Shown piece after piece: positions 1 through 11,907 of a stretch of 64,000 nucleotides of DNA. The stretch comes from Pseudosporangium ferrugineum (GTDB taxonomy: Bacteria > Actinomycetota > Actinomycetes > Mycobacteriales > Micromonosporaceae). The first letter of the stretch is position 1; each line of letters opens with the position of its first letter. The stretch is from the NCBI RefSeq assembly GCF_003002065.1, contig NZ_PVZG01000001.1:868001-932000 (forward strand). The letters are read 5' to 3'. The notes below the pieces were generated by a model. The model was not told the origin of the DNA and searched no databases. It was given only the letters and a program-made list of their open reading frames with translations. The position numbers and the translations under genes were made by a program.

Positions 1-537
1 CCGACCTCCCCCTACGCGGCGACCAAGGCGGGGGCGGACCTTCTGGCGCTGGCCTTCTTCCGTACGCACGGACTGCCGGTGACCGTGACCCGCTGCGCCA
101 ACAACTACGGGCCGTACCAGCACCCGGAGAAGCTGATCCCCCGCTTCGTGACGAACCTGCTGAGCGGCCGGAACGTCCCGCTGTACGGCGAGGGCACCCA
201 GATCCGCGACTGGGTCCACGTGGAGGACCACTGCCGCGCGACCGCGCTGGCGCTCACCGCCGGCCGCCCAGGCGAGGTGTACCACGTCGGCGGCGGCGAC
301 GAGCTGACGAACAAGGAGCTGACCGGGCTGCTGCTCGACGCGTGCGGGGCCGGCTGGGACCGGGTGGACCACGTGCCGGACCGCAAGGGCCACGACCACC
401 GGTACGCCCTCGACGACACCCGCCTCCGCGAGGAACTCGGCTACCGCCCCGCGATCGACTTCAGCACCGGCCTGGCGGAGACGGTCCGGTGGTACCGCGA
501 CAACGAGGACTGGTGGCGTCCCCTGCTCGGCGACTGA
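1..537 (+). CDS. rfbB: dTDP-glucose 4,6-dehydratase, 3' part (5' end outside window)
   Basis: The reading frame is open from base 1, so the gene starts upstream and only about 178 C-terminal residues are present. The enzyme converts dTDP-glucose to dTDP-4-keto-6-deoxyglucose for deoxysugar synthesis. The first residues read SPYAATKAGAD, which contains the Tyr-x3-Lys catalytic pair of extended short-chain dehydrogenases. NNYGPYQHPEKLIPRF and the later RDWVHVEDHC are family hallmarks that contact the nucleotide sugar. The Rossmann NAD-binding part lies off the window. No other sugar gene is visible here, so its pathway (cell-wall rhamnose or a glycosylated product) cannot be told. Confidence 0.93.
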   Translation, partial: PTSPYAATKAGADLLALAFFRTHGLPVTVTRCANNYGPYQHPEKLIPRFVTNLLSGRNVPLYGEGTQIRDWVHVEDHCRATALALTAGRPGEVYHVGGGDELTNKELTGLLLDACGAGWDRVDHVPDRKGHDHRYALDDTRLREELGYRPAIDFSTGLAETVRWYRDNEDWWRPLLGD

Positions 538-565
538 GCCCCGGCCGGTACGGCACAATCCCACC

Positions 566-1165
566 ATGTCCGCACACCCGCACCTGGTCCGCCAGGCCGC
601 CCTCCAGGCCGAGGCCGCGACGGTCCTCACCGGCCTGGACCTCGCGACACTGGTGGCCGGCATCGGCCCGCTCGTCCCGGCCGGCAGCGTGGTCTCCGGC
701 CTCATGTGCTGGCGCGATCTGGACCTGATGCTGCACGTGGGCGCGGACTTCCGGCCCGTCGACGTGCTCGACCTGATGCGCCGGATCGTCGAGCGCCCGG
801 GCGTGGTCGGCCTGCAGTACAGCGACGAACGCGGCCCGCGCGCCCCCACCGATCAACGGCGGGACGAGCGGTACCACGTGCCGATCACGGTCCTGCACGC
901 CGGCGAGACCTGGCGGATCGACCTCACGCTGTGGCTGCACGACCCGCACCTGAACATCCCCGCGTGGCACGAGGACCTGAGCCGGCGGATCACCGGCGAG
1001 CAGCGCCTGGCCGTGCTCCGCATCAAGGACGTGTGGCACCGCCACCCCGCCTACCCGGACGAGATCGGCGGGGTGGACATCTACACGGCGGTGCTCGACC
1101 ACGGCGTCAGCCGGCCGGACGAGTTCGGCGCCTGGCTGGCCGAGCGCGGCCGAGCGCCGCGCTAG
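566..1165 (+). CDS. conserved hypothetical protein, possible nucleotidyltransferase fold
   Basis: A 199-residue soluble protein that I do not recognise by name. Residues around 43-58 read GSVVSGLMCWRDLDLML, which resembles the GS...D-x-D core of nucleotidyltransferase-fold proteins, with the acidic pair where metal ligands would sit. No signal peptide or membrane segment is visible. It starts 28 bases after the dehydratase gene and converges on prcA, so it may be the last gene of the sugar-side transcript. The nucleotidyltransferase idea rests only on this motif and is an inference. Confidence 0.75.
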   Translation: MSAHPHLVRQAALQAEAATVLTGLDLATLVAGIGPLVPAGSVVSGLMCWRDLDLMLHVGADFRPVDVLDLMRRIVERPGVVGLQYSDERGPRAPTDQRRDERYHVPITVLHAGETWRIDLTLWLHDPHLNIPAWHEDLSRRITGEQRLAVLRIKDVWHRHPAYPDEIGGVDIYTAVLDHGVSRPDEFGAWLAERGRAPR

Positions 1166-1192
1166 GCCAGTCCTGGCGGGCCCACCGCAGCC

Positions 1193-1208
1193 CGGCCGTG
1201 AACGGCCG
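1193..1208. terminator. short hairpin between convergent genes
   Basis: CGGCCGT, a two-base loop and ACGGCCG form a perfect 7-bp stem directly after the prcA stop codon (minus strand), in the 43-bp gap to the convergent upstream gene. There is no U-run, as is usual in high-GC actinomycetes. Confidence 0.4.
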
Positions 1209-2039
1209 TCAGTCCTTCTTGTCGTCGTCGTCCGGCTTGCCCTCGAGGTCGACCGAGGCCGCGGACACGGTCGGCTTGTCCTCGCCGGGCGCCGGCGGCG
1301 CGGTGTCGCCGGCCTCGCCCACCTCGGGCTCCGGTTCGTCCTTGCCGCCGCCGAGCAGCGACTCCAGCGCCGCCCCGGCGATCCGCCGGAACGCCCGGCC
1401 CTTGCGCTGCCGGTCGAGGACGGCCACCTCGAGCTGGGAGGCGCCCAGCTCGCGGGCGGCGCCGTTCTCGCCGCCGACGCTGCCGAGGCCCTTGACCGCC
1501 AGCGCGAGCGCGGTCGGCAGGTCGGCGGCCACGTCGTGGCGCTCCTTGAGGACGGTGGAGATGGCCTCCGCCGAGCCGCCCATCGCCATGAAGCCGGGCT
1601 CGTCCATGACCGAGCCGTCGTAGGTGATGCGGTACAGTTCGTCGGCCTCCGGGGTGGCACCGACCTGCGCGACGCAGATCTCCACCTCGTACGGCTTCTG
1701 CGTCTCCGAGAAGATGGCACCGAGCGTCTGCGTGTACGCGTTGGCGAGGGCGCGGCCGGTCACGTCGCGCCGGTCGTACGCGAGGCCGTTGAGGTCGGCC
1801 ATCCGCACGCCGGCCCGGCGCAGGCTCTCGAACTCGTTGTAGCGGCCGACGGCCGCGAAGCCGATCTTGTCGTAGAGCTCGCTGATCTTGCGCAGCGAGG
1901 TGAGGTTCTCGGCGACCAGCAGGATGCCGCCCTCGTACGTGAGCACGACGGCGGAGCGGCCGCGGGCGATGCCCTTGCGGGCGTACTCCGAGCGGTCGCG
2001 CTGGACCTGCTCGGGTGAGGCGTAGAACTGCATGGCCAC
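1209..2039 (-). CDS. prcA: 20S proteasome alpha subunit
   Basis: This subunit forms the outer rings of the bacterial 20S proteasome, gates substrate entry and receives the Mpa/ARC ATPase. The 276-residue product begins [11 protein letters not shown] and contains [20 protein letters not shown], the alpha-type N-terminal helix and first strand; it lacks the N-terminal Thr of beta subunits. The C-terminal 45 residues are an acidic, Pro-rich, poorly conserved tail ending DDDDKKD. The start is GTG at 2039 behind a GAAGGAG site. It lies 126 bp downstream of prcB on the same strand and closes the pup-prcB-prcA cluster. Confidence 0.97.
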   Translation of the reverse strand: MAMQFYASPEQVQRDRSEYARKGIARGRSAVVLTYEGGILLVAENLTSLRKISELYDKIGFAAVGRYNEFESLRRAGVRMADLNGLAYDRRDVTGRALANAYTQTLGAIFSETQKPYEVEICVAQVGATPEADELYRITYDGSVMDEPGFMAMGGSAEAISTVLKERHDVAADLPTALALAVKGLGSVGGENGAARELGASQLEVAVLDRQRKGRAFRRIAGAALESLLGGGKDEPEPEVGEAGDTAPPAPGEDKPTVSAASVDLEGKPDDDDKKD

Positions 2040-2165
2040 GGGTGGCTACTCCTTCGATGACCGGGACGACGGATGTGAACGGAGGGCGGGAACGAGGTCC
2101 GGCGCGGCGCCGGGGCACGCGCGGCCCGGACGGGGCCGGGCGCGGTGCGGGCGGCGGGGCGCCGC

Positions 2166-3005
2166 TCAGCCGCCCGGGTTCTCCATGCGTCCGGCGACCA
2201 CTTCCTCGGCCACCGCGTTGATCTCGGCCTCGGTGAGCCGGTGGGTGCTGTCCGCCGTGGCGGTCATGACCACCGGGTAGATCTTGCGGGTCAGGTCGGG
2301 CCCGCCGGTCGCCGTGTCGTCGTCCGCGGCGTCGTAGAGCGCCTCGACCGCGAGCCGGATCGCCTCCTGGGTGCCGATGCCCGGCCGGTACCGCTTCTTG
2401 AGGGCGGCCTTGGCGAACAGCGAACCCGAGCCGATCGCGTCGAAGCCGGTCTCCTCGTAGAGCCCGCCCGCGACGTCGAAGCTGAAGATGCGCCCGACCC
2501 GGCCCGGGTCGGCCGGGGACAGGTCGAAGCCCGCGAACAGGGGCACGACGGCGAGGCCCTGCATGGCCGCGCCCAGGTTGCCGCGCACCATCGCGGCGAG
2601 CCGGTTGGCCTTGCCGTCGAGGGACAGCATGGCGCCCTCGATCTTCTCGTAGTGCTCCAGCTCGACCTGGAAGATGCGCATGAGCTCGATGCCGATACCC
2701 GCGGTGCCGGCGATGCCGATCAGCGAATACGCGTCGGCGGGGTGCACCTTCTCGATGTCGCGGCTGGCGATCAGGTTCCCCATGGTGGCGCGCCGGTCAC
2801 CGGCCATCACGACACCCTCGGTGGTGGCGATGGCGACGATCGTGGTGCCGTGCGGCGCGATGTCGGCCGACAGGCCCGGCGGCAACGGCCGGCGGCCCGG
2901 CAGCAGCTCGGGGGCGGCCTGACTCAGGAACTGCGTGAAGGATGACGTCCCCGCGTTGGTGAACACATCTGGAAGACGCCCGGATGGATCAAAACCCGCT
3001 GCCAC
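2166..3005 (-). CDS. prcB: 20S proteasome beta subunit (propeptide precursor)
   Basis: The catalytic subunit of the proteasome inner rings. The frame is open further upstream, but I place the start at GTG 3005 (first residues [10 protein letters not shown]), which follows an AGAGGA-like site and gives a normal 279-residue length. Residues 1-53 are the propeptide; the site HG/TTIVAIA leaves Thr54 as the N-terminal nucleophile after self-cleavage. [14 protein letters not shown] follows and carries the conserved Asp and Arg near the active site. About 170 bp separate it from pup upstream; co-transcription is likely from gene order but is not shown by the sequence. Confidence 0.96.
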   Translation of the reverse strand: MAAGFDPSGRLPDVFTNAGTSSFTQFLSQAAPELLPGRRPLPPGLSADIAPHGTTIVAIATTEGVVMAGDRRATMGNLIASRDIEKVHPADAYSLIGIAGTAGIGIELMRIFQVELEHYEKIEGAMLSLDGKANRLAAMVRGNLGAAMQGLAVVPLFAGFDLSPADPGRVGRIFSFDVAGGLYEETGFDAIGSGSLFAKAALKKRYRPGIGTQEAIRLAVEALYDAADDDTATGGPDLTRKIYPVVMTATADSTHRLTEAEINAVAEEVVAGRMENPGG

Positions 3006-3175
3006 GTGGTTCCTCTCGAAAACGTGATCGCGGCGGCGAGGGGTACGGGCCGTCCCGTGACCACCCGGGCCCGCCGTCGCAGTTGAAGCACAATATCCCG
3101 CGCGCCGGACCGACGCGATCATCGCCATCGAGGTGTCGATCCGGCGCGGCAGATGTCCGTTAGAGGGCGTTCGCC

Positions 3176-3391
3176 CTACTGGCCGCCTTTTTGCACGTAA
3201 CCCCGCACGAACTCCTCGGCGTTCTCCTCCAGGACGGAGTCGATCTCGTCGAGCAGGTCGTCGACGTCCTCGGTGATCTCGGCGTGCCGCTCGGCAACCT
3301 CCGGGTTGGCCTCGGTGGTGACGTCCTCGATCTCCTCGTCGCGCTTGCCCTTGCCGGACTGCGACTGACCGCCGGTGTCTCGCGTTGCCAT
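3176..3391 (-). CDS. pup: prokaryotic ubiquitin-like protein Pup
   Basis: A 71-residue disordered, acidic protein tag joined through its C-terminal residue to substrate lysines and recognised by the Mpa coiled coil. It ends YVQKGGQ: the terminal Gln must be deamidated to Glu before ligation, which fits the dop gene immediately upstream. The middle part (about residues 35-60, [16 protein letters not shown]) is the helix-forming segment that binds Mpa. A small perfect hairpin (AGGGCG-AA-CGCCCT) overlaps the stop codon and could affect read-through into prcB; this is only suggestive. Confidence 0.97.
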   Translation of the reverse strand: MATRDTGGQSQSGKGKRDEEIEDVTTEANPEVAERHAEITEDVDDLLDEIDSVLEENAEEFVRGYVQKGGQ

Positions 3392-3497
3392 CCCTGTCCC
3401 CCTTCAACACCCAACCGCTTCGGGTTGGGAAAAACCTACCTCGCCGGTACGACGAAAACGGCTGCCCGCCCGCGTGTTTCTCTCCCGGCGAACCGGC

Positions 3498-5015
3498 TCA
3501 TCGGCTCGTGATCACCTCGAGCAGGTCCTTGGCGGTGTCACACCTGTCGAAGAGCGCCCCGACGTGCTTGCGGGTGCCCCGCTCGGGCTCCATCATCGGG
3601 ACCCGCACGAGCGACTCGCGGCCCACGTCGAAGATGACCGAGTCCCAGCTCGCCGCGACCACTTCGGACGCGTACCGGGCCAGGCACTGACCGCGGAAGT
3701 ACGCCCGGGTGTCCTCGGGCGGCTCCACCATCGCGCGCTGGGTCTCCTCCGGCTCGAGCAGCGTCTTCATCGAGCCCCGGGCCACCAGGCGGTGGTAGAG
3801 GCCCTTCTCCGGGCGTACGTCGGAATACTGGAGGTCGACCAGCTGGAGCTTGGGCGACGACCACGGGAGGCTCTCGCGGTCGCGGTAGCCCTCGAGCAGG
3901 CGCAGCTTGGCCACCCAGTCGAGCTGGTCGGAGCAGCTCATCGGGTCGTCGCCGAGCTTGGTGAGCACGTCCTCCCACCGGTCCAGCACGTCGGCGGTCT
4001 GCTCGTCGACGTCGGCGCCCTGGCGCTCGTCCACGAACGCCCGGGCCCGCTCGAAGTAGGCCCACTGGAGGTCCAGGGCGGTGAGCCGGCGGCCGTCGCG
4101 CAGCCGCATGAGGTGTTTCAGGGACGGGTCGTGGCTGACCGCCTTGAGCTCGGAGACCGGGTCGGCCACGCCCAGCTCGCCGGTGAACACCTTCTCCTCG
4201 ATCATGTTGAGGATCAGCGCCGTGGTGCCCATCTTCAGGTACGTGGCGATCTCGGAGAGGTTGGCGTCGCCGATGATGACGTGCAGGCGGCGGTACTTGT
4301 CCGCGTCGGAGTGCGGCTCGTCGCGGGTGTTGATGATCGGCCGCTTCAGCGTGGTCTCCAGGCCGACCTCGACCTCGAAGAAGTCCGCGCGCGACGAGAT
4401 CTGGAAGCCGGAGCCGGAGCCGTCCTGGCCGAGGCCGACGCGGCCGGCGCCGCAGAAGATCTGCCGGGTGACGAAGAACGGCGTCAGGTGGGCGACGATG
4501 TCCGCGAAGGGCGTCTGGCGGCGCATGAGGTAGTTCTCGTGCGCACCGTACGAGGCGCCCTTGTTGTCGGTGTTGTTCTTGTAGAGCTGGATCCGGTGCG
4601 TGCCGGGGATCGTCGCGGCGCGCCGGGACGCCTCGGCCATGACGCGCTCGCCGGCCTTGTCCCAGCGCACGATGTCCAGCGGGTTGGTGCACTCGGGCGT
4701 GCTGTACTCGGGGTGGGCGTGGTCGACGTAGAGGCGGGCGCCGTTGGTGAGTATCACGTTCGCCAGACCGAGGTCCTCGTCGGCGAGGGCGTCCGCCGGG
4801 TCGTACGCCGCGCCGGAATACGTGAACCCGCGGGCGTCGCGCAGCGGCGACTCCTCCTCGTAGTCCCACCGGGCCCGGCCGCCGCGGTTGAGCTCGGGGC
4901 GGGCGCCGTACGCGTTGACGACCTGGGAGGACGTGACCATCGGATTGGCGCCGGGCTGCCCCGGCACGGAGATGCCGTACTCGACCTCGGTGCCCATAAT
5001 CCGTCGAACGCTCAT
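3498..5015 (-). CDS. dop: Pup deamidase/depupylase Dop
   Basis: A carboxylate-amine ligase-fold enzyme that deamidates the C-terminal Gln of Pup and also removes Pup from substrates. The start is set at ATG 5015 ([16 protein letters not shown]) behind an AGGGTGG site; the frame stays open about 40 codons further but that extension is not protein-like. [10 protein letters not shown] at the N terminus and [19 protein letters not shown] are diagnostic. It is Dop rather than the ligase PafA, which would begin close to MGIETEFGV. Length is 505 residues, normal for the family. A terminator lies between it and mpa, so it probably has its own promoter. Confidence 0.96.
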   Translation of the reverse strand: MSVRRIMGTEVEYGISVPGQPGANPMVTSSQVVNAYGARPELNRGGRARWDYEEESPLRDARGFTYSGAAYDPADALADEDLGLANVILTNGARLYVDHAHPEYSTPECTNPLDIVRWDKAGERVMAEASRRAATIPGTHRIQLYKNNTDNKGASYGAHENYLMRRQTPFADIVAHLTPFFVTRQIFCGAGRVGLGQDGSGSGFQISSRADFFEVEVGLETTLKRPIINTRDEPHSDADKYRRLHVIIGDANLSEIATYLKMGTTALILNMIEEKVFTGELGVADPVSELKAVSHDPSLKHLMRLRDGRRLTALDLQWAYFERARAFVDERQGADVDEQTADVLDRWEDVLTKLGDDPMSCSDQLDWVAKLRLLEGYRDRESLPWSSPKLQLVDLQYSDVRPEKGLYHRLVARGSMKTLLEPEETQRAMVEPPEDTRAYFRGQCLARYASEVVAASWDSVIFDVGRESLVRVPMMEPERGTRKHVGALFDRCDTAKDLLEVITSR

Positions 5016-5159
5016 GCGACCACCCTGCCCGCCACTGTGCTGCCGTTGCCCATGTATCGAGCCTAGACGCTTCCGTATCGGTTCTCGCCCCGGGCCGTAC
5101 GCGTAACGGCACGCACAGTGGTCATCAGGCGCCACAGCGGGACGACGTGGAGATGGGAA

Positions 5160-5191
5160 GACGCGGGCGGAGGACGACCTCCGCCCGCGTC
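5160..5191 (-). terminator. strong hairpin terminator after mpa
   Basis: A perfect 14-bp GC stem (GACGCGGGCGGAGG and its complement) with a 4-base loop lies 12 bases beyond the mpa stop codon. It should end the mpa transcript and separate it from dop. Confidence 0.8.
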
Positions 5192-5203
5192 CGCGAGCGT
5201 CTG

Positions 5204-6985
5204 TTACAGGTACTGACCGGTGTTGCTGGCGGTCTCGATGGAACGGCCGGCCTCGGCGCCCTTGCCGCCGGAGACGAGCGTGCGGATGTAGACGATCCGC
5301 TCGCCCTTCTTGCCGGAGATGCGGGCCCAGTCGTCCGGGTTGGTGGTGTTGGGCAGGTCCTCGTTCTCGCGGAACTCGTCGACGCAGCTGTCGAGCAGGT
5401 GCTGCAGGCGCAGCCCCTTCTTGCCGGAGGTGAGGAACTCCTTGATCGCCATCTTCTTGCCGCGGTCGACGATGTTCTGGATCATCGCGCCGGAGTTGAA
5501 GTCCTTGAAGTACAGGACCTCCTTGTCACCGTTGGCGTAGGTGACCTCCAGGAAGCGGTTCTCCTCGGACTCCGTGTACATCCGGAGCACGACCGCCTCG
5601 ATCATGGCCGCGACCGTGACGTCGGCGTCGCCACCGTGCTCGGCGAGGTCCTCAGAGCTGAGCGGCAGGCCGGGGAGGATGTACTTGGCGAAGATGTCCT
5701 TCGCCGCCTCCGCGTCCGGGCGCTCGATCTTGATCTTCACGTCGAGCCGGCCGGGGCGCAGGATGGCCGGGTCGATCATGTCCTCGCGGTTGGAGGCGCC
5801 GATGACGATGACGTTCTCCAGGCCCTCGACACCGTCGATCTCGCTGAGCAGCTGCGGGACGATGGTGTTCTCGACGTCGGAGGAGACGCCGGAGCCACGG
5901 GTCCGGAAGATCGAGTCCATCTCGTCGAAGAACACGATCACCGGCGTGCCCTCGCCGGCCTTCTCCCGCGCCCGCTGGAAGACCAGGCGGATGTGCCGCT
6001 CGGTCTCACCCACGTACTTGTTGAGCAGCTCGGGACCCTTGATGTTGAGGAAGTAGCTGGTGTGCTTCTCCTCGCCGCGGCGCTCGGCGATCTTCTTCGC
6101 CAGCGAGTTGGCGACCGCCTTGGCGATCAGGGTCTTGCCGCAGCCGGGCGGGCCGTAGAGCAGGATGCCCTTCGGCGGGCGCAGCTGGTGCTCCCGGAAC
6201 AGGTCGGCGTGCAGGAACGGCAGCTCCACCGCGTCGCGGATCTGCTCGATCTGCGAGTGCAGACCGCCGATGTCGGTGTAGTCGACGTCCGGCACTTCCT
6301 CGAGGACGAGCTCCTCGACCTCGCTCTTCGGGATCCGCTCGTACGCGTACGCCGAGCGGGGCTCGATCATCAGCGAGTCGCCGGCCCGCAGCTTGGAGAT
6401 CTCGAGCGAGTCGGCCAGGTGGACGATCCGCTCCTCGTCGGCGTGCGAGACGACCAGGGCCCGGTCTCCCGGGGCGCCGCCCGGACCGGCCAGGACCTCC
6501 TTGAGCAGGACGACCTCGCCGACCCGCTCGTAGCCGAACGCGTCGACCACGTTGAGCGCGTCGTTGAGCAGCACCTCCTGCCCCCGCTTGAGCTCCTCGA
6601 CCTCGAGGGACGGGGACACGGCCACCCGGAGCTTGCGCCCGCCGGTGAAGACGTCGACGGTGCCGTCCTCGTGGGCGGCCAGGAATACGCCGTAGCCGCT
6701 GGGCGGCTGGGCGAGCCGGTCAATCTCTTCCTTGAGAGTGACGATCTGAGCCCGGGCTTCCTTGAGGGTCGCCACGAGCCGGTCGTTGTTCTCGGTCAGC
6801 CGGGCCAGCTGCGCCTGCGTTGCCGCGAGCCGTTCCTCGAGCTGCCGGACGTGTCGGGGGCTTTCGGTCAACTTGCGCCGTACCAGAGCGAGTTCCTCCT
6901 GCAGGAACGCAACCTGGCTGGAGAGATCGTTGGCCTCTTTCTCCCAACGTGCGGCGCGTGAATCCGCCTCGTCGCTACGTGCCAC
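5204..6985 (-). CDS. mpa: proteasome-associated AAA+ ATPase Mpa/ARC
   Basis: A hexameric unfoldase that captures pupylated proteins and feeds them into the 20S proteasome. The 593-residue product has an N-terminal coiled coil (about residues 10-85) that binds Pup, then OB-fold interdomains, then one AAA+ module with Walker A GPPGCGKT, Walker [10 protein letters not shown] and the second region of homology near GRLDVKIKI. It ends GQYL, the C-terminal tail with penultimate Tyr that docks into the alpha ring. The start is GTG at 6985 with a GGGAGG site six bases away. It is transcribed away from the ferredoxin gene. Confidence 0.97.
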   Translation of the reverse strand: MARSDEADSRAARWEKEANDLSSQVAFLQEELALVRRKLTESPRHVRQLEERLAATQAQLARLTENNDRLVATLKEARAQIVTLKEEIDRLAQPPSGYGVFLAAHEDGTVDVFTGGRKLRVAVSPSLEVEELKRGQEVLLNDALNVVDAFGYERVGEVVLLKEVLAGPGGAPGDRALVVSHADEERIVHLADSLEISKLRAGDSLMIEPRSAYAYERIPKSEVEELVLEEVPDVDYTDIGGLHSQIEQIRDAVELPFLHADLFREHQLRPPKGILLYGPPGCGKTLIAKAVANSLAKKIAERRGEEKHTSYFLNIKGPELLNKYVGETERHIRLVFQRAREKAGEGTPVIVFFDEMDSIFRTRGSGVSSDVENTIVPQLLSEIDGVEGLENVIVIGASNREDMIDPAILRPGRLDVKIKIERPDAEAAKDIFAKYILPGLPLSSEDLAEHGGDADVTVAAMIEAVVLRMYTESEENRFLEVTYANGDKEVLYFKDFNSGAMIQNIVDRGKKMAIKEFLTSGKKGLRLQHLLDSCVDEFRENEDLPNTTNPDDWARISGKKGERIVYIRTLVSGGKGAEAGRSIETASNTGQYL

Positions 6986-7160
6986 GTCCCACCTCCCCGG
7001 GGGCTCGAACGTCTTGAGAGAAAGACTAACCGGTGCGGGGCGGATTTCGACCCATGCAACACCCTCGTCACTGAACCTTGATCGATTGGGTCAGGTGGGC
7101 GCACCGGGTGGTCAGACCCTTCGGGTACCGTCGGAGCGGGCGAAACATGGGAGGTGTTCG

Positions 7161-7454
7161 GTGTCCGCACCGACCGAAACTGATGAACTCCAGGTCTGGG
7201 TGGATCAGGACCTGTGCACCGGCGACGGGCTCTGCGTGCAGTACGCCCCGGAGGTGTTCGAGTTCGACATCGACGGCCTCGCGTACGTCAAGGACAGCGG
7301 CGGTGAGCTGCTGCAGAGCCCTGGCGTGCGCACCGGGGTGCCGGAACGGCTGCGCCTCGAGGTGATCGACGCGGCGAAGGAGTGCCCGGGCGACTGCATC
7401 CACGTGGTGCGCGCCTCGGACGACGTGGAAGTGGCCGGTCCGGACGCGGACTGA
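7161..7454 (+). CDS. small ferredoxin, [3Fe-4S] or Asp-ligated [4Fe-4S]
   Basis: A 97-residue electron carrier. The cluster motif reads CTGDGLC and later ECPGDCI. The first motif has Asp where a four-Cys ferredoxin has its second Cys, the arrangement of [3Fe-4S] proteins and of Asp-ligated clusters such as the Pyrococcus type. VDQDLC and APEVFEFD are typical of the family. The start is GTG at 7161 after a GGGAGGT site. It is divergent from mpa and shares a 175-bp promoter region with it. The redox partner is unknown; ferredoxins of this type often serve cytochromes P450, none of which is in the window. Confidence 0.92.
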   Translation: MSAPTETDELQVWVDQDLCTGDGLCVQYAPEVFEFDIDGLAYVKDSGGELLQSPGVRTGVPERLRLEVIDAAKECPGDCIHVVRASDDVEVAGPDAD

Positions 7455-7458
7455 GCCC

Positions 7459-7507
7459 TTCCGCGCTCCTGCCGGGCCGGAGCACGCCAAGCCCGGCAAG
7501 AGCGGAA
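7459..7507. terminator. bidirectional terminator between convergent genes
   Basis: Imperfect inverted repeat of about 17-19 bp (TTCCGC...GCCGGGC with GCCCGGC...GCGGAA) followed by AAAA, in the gap between the ferredoxin gene and the convergent gene ending at 7512. Confidence 0.55.
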
Positions 7508-7511
7508 AATG

Positions 7512-8111
7512 TCACAGTGTCGGGCGGCCGACCAAAGATGCGACTATCCGGGAAAATTCCTCCAGTCGGGCGATTTGCCCCGGCCCGCCGTCGTCGAGGG
7601 TCTTGCCGAAGCGCAGCGCGTCGTGGCGCAACGCGGCCCGGCCCTCCTCCTCGGCCATCCCCGGCGGCGGCACCGCGTCGTCCACCGAGCTCAGCAGCAG
7701 GTAGACGTCGATGCTGTCGACCCGCGCCTGCCCGCTGGAGGTCCGGGTCAGGCGCCGCCGGCACCCCACCTCGGTGACGGTCGACAGCGGCACCACCCGC
7801 AGCGACGAGGTCATCGAGCCGACCGGGCCGTCCCCGGGCGCCACGTCCTCGCCGTGCCACAGCACCAGCCGACTGCCGTCACAGATGACGACCTCCTGCC
7901 AGACGCCGTTGACCTCGTTGACGAAGCGCTCCAGCGTGAAACACAGCACGGACGCCCCGCGCAGCACGCCGAAGAGCGCGTCCAGCGCCACCTCGGGGTC
8001 GCGCAGGTAGGCGCGCGCGGCCGAGTCCAGGTCCTCGTACGGCGACCAGTCCGGGAAGACCGCCGGCATCTCGTTGCTTCCCCCGAACGGCGGAGAACTC
8101 ATCGCGGGCAC
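7512..8111 (-). CDS. conserved hypothetical protein of the mpa-trmI neighbourhood
   Basis: A 199-residue soluble protein of unknown function with alternating strand patterns (ASVLCFTLERFVNEVNG, DSIDVYLLLSSVDDAV), no cysteine motif and no membrane segment. It follows trmI by 58 bp on the same strand, so it is likely the third gene of the site-2 protease/trmI transcript. Mycobacteria carry an uncharacterised gene in the same position between mpa and trmI, which suggests a conserved family, but I cannot confirm homology. GTG 8111 follows GGAGGA closely; ATG 8102 is an alternative start. Confidence 0.8.
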   Translation of the reverse strand: MPAMSSPPFGGSNEMPAVFPDWSPYEDLDSAARAYLRDPEVALDALFGVLRGASVLCFTLERFVNEVNGVWQEVVICDGSRLVLWHGEDVAPGDGPVGSMTSSLRVVPLSTVTEVGCRRRLTRTSSGQARVDSIDVYLLLSSVDDAVPPPGMAEEEGRAALRHDALRFGKTLDDGGPGQIARLEEFSRIVASLVGRPTL

Positions 8112-8169
8112 CCGTTCCTCCCCAAGCCATCGGATCCGCGACGGAAACTACCGGACGCGCGCCGGGACG

Positions 8170-10300
<2,131 letters not shown>

Positions 10301-10376
10301 GGCATCGATGCTACGGACCGAGTCTGAGAGGCCCGCGTGGCCGGTTTCGTCGTACCCCTCCCCTAGCCTTACCCCC

Positions 10377-11459
10377 ATGACGGCAGAAACTGTTTTGTCC
10401 CCCTCCGAGCCCGGCCGGGAACGGCCCGCCGGGCCCTCGCTCTCGCCGTCACGGGCGGCGGACTTCAAGACCTGCCCGCTGCTCTTCCGCTTCCGCACCA
10501 TCGACCGCCTCCCCGAGCAGCCGACCCGCGACCAGGTCCGCGGCACGCTGGTGCACGCCGTCCTGGAGCGCCTCTTCGACCTCCCGGCGGAGCAACGGAC
10601 ACCGGCCGCCGCCGCGGCCCTGGTGGCACCGCAGTGGGAACGGCTGGTGGCCGAGGAGCCGGCGCTGTCCGGGCTGTTCTCGGTGGCGGAGGACGCCCCG
10701 GCGCCCGTCCCGGTCCTCGACCGGCCCCTCGACGACCGCCCCGCCCCGGCCCAGGTCCCCGCCCAGCCCACCGCCGGTGCTGTTCCGGGCGCGGGGTGGG
10801 ATCCGGCGGTCGTGGCGAACGGGACGGAGCCGCTGCCCGGCATGCCGTCGGACGAGGCGGCGCGGCTGGAGGCGTTCCTGGCCGACGCCGGCGAGCTGCT
10901 CGACGGCTACTTCGCGGTCGAGGACCCGCAGCGCCTCGAGCCGGCCGAGCGCGAGAGCCTGGTCTCCACGCTGGTCGACGACGAACTGCTGATCCGCGGC
11001 TACATCGACCGCCTCGACGTCTCCCCCGCCGGCGACCTGCGCGTGGTCGACTACAAGACCGGCGGCGCCCCCCGCGAGGCTTTCGAGGGCCGCGCCCTGT
11101 TCCAGCTCAAGTTCTACGCCCTGGTCCTGTGGCGCACCCGCGGCGTCGTCCCCCGCGTCCTGCGCCTGCTCTACCTCAAGGACGCGGAGATCTGCGACTA
11201 CAGCCCCGACGCCGAGGAGCTCGAACGCTTCGAACGCACCCTGGTCGCCCTGTCCCAGGCCATCGAACGCGCCAAGCAGGACAGGGACTTCCGCCCCAAG
11301 CCCAGCCGGCTCTGCGGCTGGTGCAGCCACCAGCAGTTCTGCCCGGAGTTCGGCGGCACCCCACCCCCCTACCCGGAACCCCCCGCCCGGCCCGCGACCG
11401 CAACCCAGGACCAGTCCCCCGACGAATCGCAGGCCCCACCCGACCACCGCGAACCCTGA
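10377..11459 (+). CDS. RecB-family exonuclease with predicted iron-sulfur cluster
   Basis: A stand-alone PD-(D/E)xK nuclease of 360 residues. The nuclease core shows GTLVHAVLERL, LRVVDYKTGG (the D...xK catalytic strand) and the downstream QLKFYALVL helix. Four cysteines likely hold a 4Fe-4S cluster as in AddB/Cas4-type nucleases: one in KTCPLLF near the N terminus, and CGWCSHQQFC near the C terminus. A Pro/Ala-rich insert (about residues 110-145) and a Pro-rich tail are low complexity. It is divergent from the protease-trmI transcript, and a homologous gene stands next to trmI in mycobacteria, so the neighbourhood is conserved. Confidence 0.92.
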   Translation: MTAETVLSPSEPGRERPAGPSLSPSRAADFKTCPLLFRFRTIDRLPEQPTRDQVRGTLVHAVLERLFDLPAEQRTPAAAAALVAPQWERLVAEEPALSGLFSVAEDAPAPVPVLDRPLDDRPAPAQVPAQPTAGAVPGAGWDPAVVANGTEPLPGMPSDEAARLEAFLADAGELLDGYFAVEDPQRLEPAERESLVSTLVDDELLIRGYIDRLDVSPAGDLRVVDYKTGGAPREAFEGRALFQLKFYALVLWRTRGVVPRVLRLLYLKDAEICDYSPDAEELERFERTLVALSQAIERAKQDRDFRPKPSRLCGWCSHQQFCPEFGGTPPPYPEPPARPATATQDQSPDESQAPPDHREP

Positions 11460-11850
11460 CCCCGCCCGGCCCGCCGTCCACCCCGGCCCGCCGCCCACCC
11501 CGGCCCGCCGGCTCCGCGTGGACCGGATCGTCGCCACGCCGATCGCCTTCTCCATCATCGAGGCGACCCCGCCTGACGACCGCGCCCCCGGCCTGACGAC
11601 CGCGCCCTGGCCCGGCGACCGAGCCGGGCGAACCCGGCCACCGAGCGGGGTGGAGCCGCGCAGCTCCGGACCACGCCGGCCCGGCCCGGACCAGACCGGG
11701 CCGCGCCACACCGCGCCACACCGCGCCGCGCCGCGCCACACCGGCCGGGCCGCGCCACACCGGCCGGGCCGCGCCAGACCGGGCGGGCCGGGCGGGCCGG
11801 GCGGGCCGGGCGGGCCGGGCGGGGATGGCCGTACCTCGGGACGGGGCGTC
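11460..11850. repeat. GC-only low-complexity spacer with tandem repeats
   Basis: The 448-bp gap after the nuclease gene holds no convincing gene. It starts with three copies of a roughly 17-bp unit (CCCCGGCCCGCCG core), the first overlapping the stop codon region, then shows CGCGCCACAC-type repeats near 11700-11760 and five copies of a GGGCCGGGC-type unit to 11822. Confidence 0.75.
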
Positions 11851-11907
11851 GGGTCCGGGGGCCGATCGCTTAGGGTGAGCGCCGGAACCGGTACGGGGAG
11901 GCTGGCG

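Noticed and set aside
5016..5135. Upstream extension of dop by 40 residues
   Set aside because: Family members start at the [13 protein letters not shown] segment; the extension has no conserved features.
11518..11907. Upstream extension of the response regulator by 130 residues
   Set aside because: The extension is translated low-complexity repeat DNA; the GTG at 11908 has a good ribosome site and gives normal family length.
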